This document shows positions 25,547 to 33,471 of a DNA stretch of 64,000 nucleotides, in pieces. Numbering within the stretch: the first letter of the stretch is position 1; every line of letters begins with the position of its first letter. The DNA comes from DATHKG01 sp035489435 (GTDB lineage Bacteria; Bacteroidota; Bacteroidia; Chitinophagales; Chitinophagaceae). The stretch lies in assembly GCA_035489435.1 (NCBI GenBank), contig DATHKG010000029.1; one strand, written 5' to 3'. The position numbers and the translations under genes are program-made. The notes below the pieces were generated by a model. It made no database searches. It had not been told where the DNA came from and saw only the letters and a program-made list of their open reading frames with translations.

Positions 25547-26224
25547 ATGGGAGAGTCGGAGCAATATACAGACATAGCAATCATAGAAAAAATACTGGCC
25601 GGTGAATCAGGGCTATTTGAAATCCTTATTCGCAGGTATAATGCGTGCCTGTACAAAACCGGCCGCTCTTATAGCTACCGGCATGAGGATACACAAGACC
25701 TGATGCAGGATACATTAATAGATGCCTATTTGAATTTGTCAACATTTGAAAACCGCGCATCCTTTAAAACCTGGATAATTAAAATAATGCTTCATAATTG
25801 TTACAGGAAAAAAGAGAAATTTAGTTTCAAAAATGAGGCAGCCACAGAATTAAATGATAATTCAATACCCGTGTTTTCAAAACAGTCAAATAGCGATACA
25901 ACAAAGATGGTAGTGAACAGGGAACTTGGCTCAATCATAGAAAATGCCCTGCAACAGGTGCCATTGGATTACAGGATGGTTTTTTCTTTAAGGGAAATTA
26001 ATGGATTCAATATCGCAGAAACAGCAGATGTTTTACAGATCAGTGAAACAAACGTAAAAGTTCGTCTCAACCGGGCAAAAACAATGCTAAGAAAGGAAAT
26101 CGAAAAATCTTATTCAGCGGCAGATGTTTTTGAATTTAATCTTGTTTACTGTGATGCGATAACGGAAAGGGTAATGAATAAGATCAAAACGCTTCGTACA
26201 GAAAACAAAGATGGAAACATATAA
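25547..26224 (+). CDS. ECF-type RNA polymerase sigma factor
   Basis: Sigma-70 family protein of 225 residues. Region 2: LFEILIRRYNACLYKTGRSYSYRHEDTQDLMQDTLIDAYLNLSTFENRASFKTWIIKI. Region 4: LQQVPLDYRMVFSLREINGFNIAETADVLQISETNVKVRLNRAKTMLRKEI. The ATG at 25547, preceded by CAGG, is preferred over a TTG at 25484 that would overlap the DoxX-like gene. The C-terminal tail of about 35 residues with a Cys (NLVYCDAITERVMNKI) is longer than in a minimal ECF factor. No anti-sigma gene follows; a strong terminator does. Confidence 0.92.
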   Translation: MGESEQYTDIAIIEKILAGESGLFEILIRRYNACLYKTGRSYSYRHEDTQDLMQDTLIDAYLNLSTFENRASFKTWIIKIMLHNCYRKKEKFSFKNEAATELNDNSIPVFSKQSNSDTTKMVVNRELGSIIENALQQVPLDYRMVFSLREINGFNIAETADVLQISETNVKVRLNRAKTMLRKEIEKSYSAADVFEFNLVYCDAITERVMNKIKTLRTENKDGNI

Positions 26225-26238
26225 TTAAGTTCGTGATC

Positions 26239-26319
26239 AGGATCAACTGTCCTGATGAGGACGACCATTTAAGCTGGGAAATACGTAAATAGAACAAGGA
26301 TCAAATGCCCTGATGAGGA
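26239..26319 (+). repeat. Direct repeat with inverted arms after the sigma gene
   Basis: Two 23-bp copies (26239-26261 and 26297-26319, 21 identities, period 58) containing CCTGATGAGGA. The first copy also forms ATCAGGA/TCCTGAT (26236-26242, 26250-26256), a 7-bp inverted repeat. They lie between the sigma stop and its terminator, hence in the transcript 3' end. Confidence 0.75.
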
Positions 26320-26333
26320 TCAAAACTAAAAAT

Positions 26334-26366
26334 AAAAAAGCCCGGCTTAATATCCCGGGCTTTTTT
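26334..26366 (+). terminator. Strong Rho-independent terminator
   Basis: A-tract, GCCCGG (26340-26345), 9-nt loop, CCGGGC (26355-26360), then six T. The A- and T-tracts extend the stem, so it could act both ways. It ends the DoxX-sigma transcript. Immediately after it, TACATTTG (26366-26373) matches the Bacteroidota -7 consensus TAnnTTTG, 21 bp before the next ATG; no matching -33 TTG was seen. Confidence 0.88.
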
Positions 26367-26394
26367 ACATTTGATTACTATAATAAGCCAAGCC

Positions 26395-28863
26395 ATGCTA
26401 AAAAACTATATCAAAATTGCCTGGAGAACCATCTCCCGCAACAAATCGAATAGCATTATCAATGTCGCCGGACTGGCTATCGGAATCGCTTCCGTGCTGC
26501 TGATTGTTTTTTACATACAGGATGAGTTAAAATATGACCGGTTTTTTGAGGAAGCTGATCAGATCTACCAGGTCAATATGACCGGTAGCGATAATGGTAA
26601 TGAATTCCTGACCGGCAATACGGCTCCTGCTGTGGGGCCGGCGCTGGTAGCCAGTTTCCCGGAATTGGAGACATTTGCAAGGATTTACCGTCCCGGTGAT
26701 ATTATGGTGCGTTACGAGGAAGGAAAAGAGGTGTTGAATTATTTTACTGAAAAGCGTATCCTCGCCGTAGACTCAAATTTTTTGCAGGTCTTCAGCTACC
26801 AGGTAGTTAAAGGTGATCCGGCAACCTGCCTCAATAAGTCAAATTCAATTGTTTTATCAGAACAAACTGCAAAAAAATATTTCGGTGAAGAAAACCCCAT
26901 TGGGAAAATCCTGTTGTTTGATAATGATAAAACGCCATTTACTGTAACAGCCATCCTGCAAAATATCCCGGCTCAATCTTCTTTTCAATTTGATATGCTG
27001 GCACCTGTTTCATCTTATCCTGTAGTAAAAAAGCGAAGCTGGAACTGGTCATGGCTGCAGGTAAGTACTTATGTAAAATTGCGGGATAATGTGCCGGTAA
27101 ATAAAGCAGCCATGGAAAACCTGGAGTCGAAATTCCCGGTAATGGTTAAGACGCATGCTTTTAAACGTGGACAATCATACGATGAATTTGTTAAAAAGGG
27201 CGGCAAACTTGAGTATCACCTGCAACCATTTACATCGGTGCATCTTTATTCGGCTGGTATGGGTACGGCTTCGCGTTTAACCACCCTGGGTGATATAAAA
27301 TACATCCGGATCTTTTCCATTATAGCCCTTTTCATCATCATCCTCGCATGTGTCAATTTTATGAACCTGTCCACTGCACAGGCCGTAAAAAGGGCAAAGG
27401 AAGTTGGGATTCGCAAAGTGTTAGGTTCTCTGAAAAAGCAATTGGTAAAACAATTTCTTATAGAAGCTTTATTGTATAGTGCGATAGCAACAGTTGTGGC
27501 TTTGTTACTCGTTCTTGTTTTGATTCATCCTTTTAATGAAGTAACCGGTAAGGATTTTTCTTTCAGCCTGGTTTTTAGAAATTATACCTTGCTTTTTGTA
27601 ACTGGGCTTTTTCTGCTTACTGGTCTTCTTGCTGGCAGCTATCCCGCACTATATCTTACTTCATTTAAGCCGGTGGTTGTGCTGAAGGGAATGAAGTTTT
27701 TCCCTTTAAAAGGTGGAAATAATTTTATCCGTAATGGTTTAGTAGTGTTTCAATTTACCGTCTCCATAGTCCTGATCATCGCATCCCTTGTTGTATTCGG
27801 GCAACTGGATTTTGCCAGGAATCAAAATCTTGGCTTGAATAAGGAAAGGGTAGTAGTCATCGCAAATACCGACCGTTTGGGCAACAGTGAAGAGGCATTC
27901 CGGCAGGAATTGACCAAACTTAAAGGAGTTGTAAGTGCAACCGTCTGTTCAAGCATCCCTACAAAAGTGAATTTCGGTGATAGTTATGTTGCTGGTTCAT
28001 CTAATGGTGATGAACCGGTAGATACGGAGATCGGGCTTTCTTCATTTATGGTTGATGAAAATTTTATTCCGACCCTGCAGGTCCAGGTTTTAAAAGGAAG
28101 AAATTTTTCAAAGAATTTCCGGGATTCATCTTCAGTCATCTTAAACGAAACTGCTGCAGCTGAAATCGGATGGAAGGACCCGGTCGGTAAAGTGCTGAAT
28201 TATCCCGGCAATTCACAAGTGTTTACCGTCATTGGTGTAGTGAAGGATTTTAGTATAGAATCGGTGCGCAATAAAGTGGCTCCCTTTGCTTTGTTTCATA
28301 CTTCGTCCAATACTTATAATCTTGGACTTTCCTATGTTTCCGTAAGACTGAAGCCAGGAAGCGTTAGTGATAAACTAAAAGAACTTGAAGATAAATGGCA
28401 AAGCTTTGCACCGAACACACCATTCGACTTTAGTTTTTTAGACAGCGAGTTTGAGACGCAATACCGTTCCGAAGCAAGTATGGGAACGGTGGTTGGTATA
28501 TTCACCGGTGTGTCTCTTTTTATAGCTTGTCTTGGTTTGTTTGGCCTGGCCACTTATACGGCGCAAAGACGCACAAAAGAAATAGGTGTTAGAAAAGTAT
28601 TGGGGGCTTCAGTACAGGGAGTTGTCGCTTTGCTTTCCAAAGACTTTATCATACTGGTCTTGCTGGCTGCTTTTATTGCTTTTCCGATTGCATGGTGGAG
28701 TATGAATAAATGGCTGGAAGATTTTGCTTACCGGATCACCATTAATTGGAGTTTGTTTGTAACAGCAGGTTTGTCAGCGCTGGCAATCGCCCTGGTTACG
28801 GTGGGTTTCCAGGCTATCAAAGCGGCCATTGCCAACCCGGTAAAAAGTTTGAGAAACGAATAG
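26395..28863 (+). CDS. MacB/FtsX-type ABC transporter permease
   Basis: Inner-membrane permease of 822 residues with the duplicated MacB_PCD plus FtsX layout of Bacteroidota. Helix 1 follows MLKNYIKIAWRTISRNKSNSIINVAGLAIGIASVLLIVFYI; a periplasmic MacB_PCD domain; the first FtsX core with FIIILACVNFMNLSTAQAVKRAKEVGIRKVLGS; a second signal-like helix (FTVSIVLIIASLVVFGQL); a second periplasmic domain; and a second FtsX core with RRTKEIGVRKVLGASV. It ends with AIANPVKSLRNE, as family members do. No ATP-binding subunit is adjacent. It likely moves lipoproteins, peptides or signals by mechanotransmission, but no substrate can be named. Confidence 0.92.
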   Translation: MLKNYIKIAWRTISRNKSNSIINVAGLAIGIASVLLIVFYIQDELKYDRFFEEADQIYQVNMTGSDNGNEFLTGNTAPAVGPALVASFPELETFARIYRPGDIMVRYEEGKEVLNYFTEKRILAVDSNFLQVFSYQVVKGDPATCLNKSNSIVLSEQTAKKYFGEENPIGKILLFDNDKTPFTVTAILQNIPAQSSFQFDMLAPVSSYPVVKKRSWNWSWLQVSTYVKLRDNVPVNKAAMENLESKFPVMVKTHAFKRGQSYDEFVKKGGKLEYHLQPFTSVHLYSAGMGTASRLTTLGDIKYIRIFSIIALFIIILACVNFMNLSTAQAVKRAKEVGIRKVLGSLKKQLVKQFLIEALLYSAIATVVALLLVLVLIHPFNEVTGKDFSFSLVFRNYTLLFVTGLFLLTGLLAGSYPALYLTSFKPVVVLKGMKFFPLKGGNNFIRNGLVVFQFTVSIVLIIASLVVFGQLDFARNQNLGLNKERVVVIANTDRLGNSEEAFRQELTKLKGVVSATVCSSIPTKVNFGDSYVAGSSNGDEPVDTEIGLSSFMVDENFIPTLQVQVLKGRNFSKNFRDSSSVILNETAAAEIGWKDPVGKVLNYPGNSQVFTVIGVVKDFSIESVRNKVAPFALFHTSSNTYNLGLSYVSVRLKPGSVSDKLKELEDKWQSFAPNTPFDFSFLDSEFETQYRSEASMGTVVGIFTGVSLFIACLGLFGLATYTAQRRTKEIGVRKVLGASVQGVVALLSKDFIILVLLAAFIAFPIAWWSMNKWLEDFAYRITINWSLFVTAGLSALAIALVTVGFQAIKAAIANPVKSLRNE

Positions 28864-29044
28864 CATCGCAATTCGGACCGCAAGGATCCTTAAACTATTG
28901 TCGGGAACAAAAACATGATTATATGAATATCATCATAACGTGGATTCACCGGTTGTAGATCTCGGGCATGAACAAACGGAATTGCAGATCACAACACACG
29001 AGAGTGAAAGGCTATAATTAAAATTCACTTATTTTTTTGGTACA

Positions 29045-32000
29045 TCAAACTTTTAGCATCCGTAAAGTACCTACCATTTTTCCTGTTTTTAAATCAGAGA
29101 TTCTCATCCAATAAGTACCTCGCAGGAGTTGTATTGTTTTGAGAGTTACCGTTTGCTCATTCCTTGAAATAGTTGTTTGCAGATTTGTTCCTTTTGTATC
29201 GAATAACTGTATACTGTACGACTTGATAGGTGAAAGTCCTGAAACATAAATGGTGTTAGAGAACGGGTTAGGAAATACATTGATAGTGGCCAACGGGTTA
29301 TCCGGATCAACCAAAGCAGTTGTTGTAAGGTTTTTTGTGATGATGATACTATCTGTAACTGTGGCATTTGTGAAACATGTTTCGCTGGTTTTCATCTGCA
29401 CATAAATCCAGTTTATTTTTTCAACCAGTATAGCAGCTTTGATGCTTACTATGTTGCCTGAACTTTCGGCTTTAAGTACCTTAGTGAATTGCCTGTCAAG
29501 AGCGAACAGGTAAGATGGATCTGTCCCACCTCCCTGGCGCGCAATGGAAGTAATTGTTACGGACTCTTCGTTATGGATCAGGACGTTCTTGTCAGCAATT
29601 ATTTGGAGTTCTGGTACAACCGGTCGAATGAGTTTAAAAGGAAAAACGGATGAAGCTTCACCTGATTCATTTGAAAAACGGATACGAATAAGATGTTCAC
29701 CGGGTTGCATACTGTTTATTGGTAAAACAAAGTCACCATTTGAGTTAACAGGTAAAGGTTTACCGTCAACAATCAATTCTGGCCTGGCCGATACCGGAAC
29801 ATTAAGGATCTTATATGTTTGTCCAGCCTGCATGCCGCAATAAATGCCTGATTGAAAATTAGTGACAGGCTTTCCTGGTAAAGGCGGCAATTTTTTTACC
29901 TTAGTAGTAACGGTATTAGTAGTGATGGGTAGGTTGTAATCGAAATAAATAGCTGCCTTGTTGCGGGCGATTTCACCAAGAGCGGCTGTTGGCTTCAACT
30001 TAACGTTAAAGACTACAAAGCCATGGCTTTTAGGTTCGTTAACATTGCTGTCGGGTAGCAAAATATTGTCAAACCTCCAGCTGAGTTGGTTGCCATTCTT
30101 AATTGAGAGACGATAATCGTGACTGGCTGCCACCATTTTAAGCGTTGCGGGATCGTGCATAAGATCCAACGTATCTCTTATGTCAACAGTAAATGCAGTG
30201 TCGGTCCCGGTATTCTGGAAACGAATGGTGTATTGAAGGGTTTCTCCTGAAACTAATGATTCAGGAGATATGATCCCTCCATGTATTTCTGCTTTGTCAT
30301 TCGGATCAAATGATCCGGTTAGCAATTGGCGTAACATAGCAGTATCATTCGATGGCCTGGTATCCAGGCTGTCCTGACTTATGAATGCACGATAAAATAA
30401 TGTATCGCTAATGTTAACAGCCGGTGGTGCCAGTATTGTGGAACTTATTAAGATTGATTTGGTACTGTTTATCTCAATTGGGTCCAGTTGCCACACCAAT
30501 GTGTCTCCCGAAGCAAAGGAATACATTGGTATAGAAACGATGCTATCGGTTTTACTGCTTTTTATGACCGTGAGTTTTACTGATTCGGCGACTTTATTTC
30601 CCTGATTATAATATCGGAGTTCGTGGGTTGTTTTAAACCCAGGCCTTGCCGCACTGGTGGACTGGAAATAGATACCGATATCATGTTTGTTGTCAACTGC
30701 AAGCAGTGCAAATTCAACAGTATCGGTGGCCGAACCAGGTCGAAGTTCGCTCCAGGTCGATGAAGGCCTTGAAGCAAAATATTCCTGTGCTAATGGTTTT
30801 GTTTCATAAAAACCCGTGTCGGTCTGCAAAATAAATGTTCCGTTTTTTGATATAGTTCTCAACTCATGGCTGTTGCCTTTTGATGAAATCTCAATTCCAT
30901 CTGCGTATTTTTCGGAGCCGTTCCTGATTCCATCGTTATTCTGATCATAAAAAACTTTACCATGAATATATCCTTTGAAAGGTTCAACGGACGGTGGCGT
31001 AACTTTCCTGATACGGTAATTAAGCTGGTCAGCGATGTACAAGTTTCCTGAACCATCGATACCGACATCCAGCGCATTAAATAGCTTTGCTGTATTTGCC
31101 GCAGTGCCGTCACCGTTATATCCAAGGTAAGGATAAGTGCCTGCGACTCCTGTGATGATTCCAGTGTTAACATCTAATTTTCTGACAACACCAGCAGCCG
31201 CGATATAAATATTTCCCAATCGATCTGATACCAGGCCAAAGGGTTCCCCGATGGTAGCAACGTTTGCCAGCCCGTTATCACCTGACCATCCAGGTGTTTT
31301 GTTTCCTGCCACGGTAGTAACGATACCTGTACGCGCATCAATTCTCCGTACCATATAATTATAGGTATCCCCTACATAAATATTTCCGAAAGGATCAACG
31401 CATAAAGCTCGGGGATAGTCAAAACTTGCTGCAAGGGCTGATGAGCCGTTGCCGGAAAACCCACGTTCACCACTGCCGGCTACTGTATTGATGATGCCTG
31501 TGACTGCATTGATTTTCCGGATGCGGCTACTAGCCATGTCTGCAATAAAAAGATTACCGGCAGAGTCTATGGCAAGGTGGTAAGGAAGAAACAAAGATGC
31601 TTTATTTGCTGGCCCTCCGTCGCCTGACAATCCTAAAAGACCTGTGCCCGCAACATGGCTGATTAAACCGGTCCGTCCATCAATTTTCCTGATGTTAATA
31701 TTCTCTTCTATAAAAAAAAGGTTACCCGAACTGTCAACACAAAGTCCATTTGGTGTAGAAATTCTGGCATTTACTGCAGGTGTATTGTTGTCCGTATTCA
31801 GGCCCTTAATACCCGTACCGGCAACCACAGTGACCATCTGGGTCGCCTGATTAATTTTGTAAATCTTATGATTGAAGGGATCTGATAAGAAGACTGTGCC
31901 ATGACGATCAACTGCTATATAAGAAGTTTCATAGAACTGTGCTTGTGAAACTGGTCCTGGTATACCCGAAGTGCCAATCGTGCCGTTGCCTGCATAACGG

Positions 32001-33088
32001 CTGATCATTTTTGTGTGAATATTGATTTTGCGGATAGAGTTGCTACCGTTGATATCCTCAAAATAAATATTGCCAGCAGGGGAAACTGCAATTGCCGAAC
32101 TTTTTGGAAAAGAGGCGAGCGTTGCCTGGCCATTGTCACCTGTAGAAACCGGCGAACCTGTCCCAGCTACCGTATTGATAATATTGTTGGTGTCTATATT
32201 TCTTACACGCGTGTTGTCATTGATGTACAGATTGCCTGCACTATCAGCGGTCATGGCGTTTATGCTGTTAAACCTTGCCATTGAAGCATTTCCTCCATCT
32301 CCCGAAAAAGCTGTATCGGCATAAGTGCTGCCAGCAATTGTGGAGATCAATCCGGTTGAAGCAGTTATCTTCCTGATTGATTTCCGGTTTTGTACCAGGA
32401 ATATGTTTCCGGCATAGTCGCATGCGACGGGCCCGGGTAAAATTGTTGCGGATGTGGCCGGCCCATTATCTCCGTCGCCGCCAGCAATACCTGTTCCTGC
32501 AACAGTCGTTACGATATCAGTTCTTAGATCTATTTTCCTGAGTCTCGAATTATCGACAACATATAGTTGCTGGTTGCCATCAATGGCAATTGACGAAATT
32601 TTTGCAAAGCCTGCGTTAGCCGCTGCACCGTTGTCTCCACCATAAATTTTATCCTTGCCTGCATACCACGAAACAGCACCGGTTGAAAGTTCAACCCGTC
32701 CTATAAAGTTTGCATCGGCAAAATAGAGTCTACCTTTGCCATCGAGGGCCATAGTGACAACGCTATTTGTAACAAAATAAATTCCATAGATATCACTTTT
32801 TATCTCATGGTCAGTATCGGCAATCTTTGAAACAAGTCCGGTGACGGCATCTATTTTTCGGATACTCCGGTGTTGTTTGTCATAAAAAAATAAGTTGTCA
32901 TTCTGGTCAGCAACAATTGCAGGAACATTGGTTAGTGCTATGAGGGTTGAGATTTTTCCATCTCCTCTGACCCCACCTGCCATAGTAGTAATAATCTGGC
33001 CCTTAGCCTTATTTGATGTTACAGCGACGATGAGTAATACAATAAGGGTTTTCAACGCAATGCGCAGTCTACAATGGATTAGGTTCAT
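29045..33088 (-). CDS. NHL-repeat protein secreted by the type IX system
   Basis: Exported protein of 1347 residues. Start ATG at 33088 gives the signal MNLIHCRLRIALKTLIVLLIVAVTSNKAKGQ; the frame opens earlier (33136) with a non-signal leader. I count about 11 NHL-type units between residues 30 and 690, each with AG-x-G plus G-D-[NG]-G-x-A and then a blade reading like IDSAGNLFIADMASSRIRKI. Next comes an SdrD-like region (GKVFYDQNNDGIRNGSE), a DUF11/DUF7619-like domain (LQYTIRFQNTGTDTAFTVDIRDTLD), further beta-rich segments, and a T9SS type A sorting domain at the C-terminus (INVFPNPFSNTIYV...GTYWMRISD). It is probably surface-anchored or released; likely role is binding or adhesion. Plus-strand frames across it are shadows. 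Confidence 0.9.
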   Translation of the reverse strand: MNLIHCRLRIALKTLIVLLIVAVTSNKAKGQIITTMAGGVRGDGKISTLIALTNVPAIVADQNDNLFFYDKQHRSIRKIDAVTGLVSKIADTDHEIKSDIYGIYFVTNSVVTMALDGKGRLYFADANFIGRVELSTGAVSWYAGKDKIYGGDNGAAANAGFAKISSIAIDGNQQLYVVDNSRLRKIDLRTDIVTTVAGTGIAGGDGDNGPATSATILPGPVACDYAGNIFLVQNRKSIRKITASTGLISTIAGSTYADTAFSGDGGNASMARFNSINAMTADSAGNLYINDNTRVRNIDTNNIINTVAGTGSPVSTGDNGQATLASFPKSSAIAVSPAGNIYFEDINGSNSIRKINIHTKMISRYAGNGTIGTSGIPGPVSQAQFYETSYIAVDRHGTVFLSDPFNHKIYKINQATQMVTVVAGTGIKGLNTDNNTPAVNARISTPNGLCVDSSGNLFFIEENINIRKIDGRTGLISHVAGTGLLGLSGDGGPANKASLFLPYHLAIDSAGNLFIADMASSRIRKINAVTGIINTVAGSGERGFSGNGSSALAASFDYPRALCVDPFGNIYVGDTYNYMVRRIDARTGIVTTVAGNKTPGWSGDNGLANVATIGEPFGLVSDRLGNIYIAAAGVVRKLDVNTGIITGVAGTYPYLGYNGDGTAANTAKLFNALDVGIDGSGNLYIADQLNYRIRKVTPPSVEPFKGYIHGKVFYDQNNDGIRNGSEKYADGIEISSKGNSHELRTISKNGTFILQTDTGFYETKPLAQEYFASRPSSTWSELRPGSATDTVEFALLAVDNKHDIGIYFQSTSAARPGFKTTHELRYYNQGNKVAESVKLTVIKSSKTDSIVSIPMYSFASGDTLVWQLDPIEINSTKSILISSTILAPPAVNISDTLFYRAFISQDSLDTRPSNDTAMLRQLLTGSFDPNDKAEIHGGIISPESLVSGETLQYTIRFQNTGTDTAFTVDIRDTLDLMHDPATLKMVAASHDYRLSIKNGNQLSWRFDNILLPDSNVNEPKSHGFVVFNVKLKPTAALGEIARNKAAIYFDYNLPITTNTVTTKVKKLPPLPGKPVTNFQSGIYCGMQAGQTYKILNVPVSARPELIVDGKPLPVNSNGDFVLPINSMQPGEHLIRIRFSNESGEASSVFPFKLIRPVVPELQIIADKNVLIHNEESVTITSIARQGGGTDPSYLFALDRQFTKVLKAESSGNIVSIKAAILVEKINWIYVQMKTSETCFTNATVTDSIIITKNLTTTALVDPDNPLATINVFPNPFSNTIYVSGLSPIKSYSIQLFDTKGTNLQTTISRNEQTVTLKTIQLLRGTYWMRISDLKTGKMVGTLRMLKV

Positions 33089-33471
33089 TTTTTGGAAAAA
33101 GGGTGGGGATGAATGATAGGGGATGATCGGAGGCAAAATACTACAAATGTTCTAAAAATGAAATTCTGTTATTCAAGCAAGTATATTCGATAGGAAAATA
33201 CGACCGCCAGTTTTAATTATAACGGCGCTTATTACACGCTGTAAATGTTTGGGCAATTATTGGAGGGACTATGGTATTGCACCGGGCATCCAGGATAGAT
33301 CATTCAAAATGATAATCACATCCAGACAGCCACAACTACTCCTGTCCAAATCTGTACGGATAATGTCCGCTTTCGAACGGGTTAATTAAAACCAGTTTGC
33401 TAATTCTCTGTTCAACAGGTAATTGCAAAACGGCACGACGGTTGTAAGTTACCCGATAATAAAACTTCGCC
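33089..33471. other. Divergent intergenic region
   Basis: About 380 bp between the minus-strand NHL protein and the plus-strand permease. No gene is credible here; a short minus-strand frame at 33336-33521 only overlaps the permease start. It must contain promoters in both directions, but no convincing TAnnTTTG/TTG pair could be placed. A-rich sequence (GATAATAAAACTTCGCC) precedes the permease ATG. Confidence 0.5.

Noticed and set aside
26251..26290. Hammerhead-ribozyme-like core (CTGATGAG and a later GAAA)
   Set aside because: The helices II and III cannot be formed convincingly and the second repeat copy lacks GAAA; better seen as a direct repeat.
29146..33116. Plus- and minus-strand frames within the NHL gene
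   Set aside because: All are shadows of the 1347-residue repeat protein, whose signal peptide and sorting domain support its frame.
33089..33136. Upstream start of the NHL protein
   Set aside because: It gives a leader without signal character; the ATG at 33088 starts a normal signal peptide.
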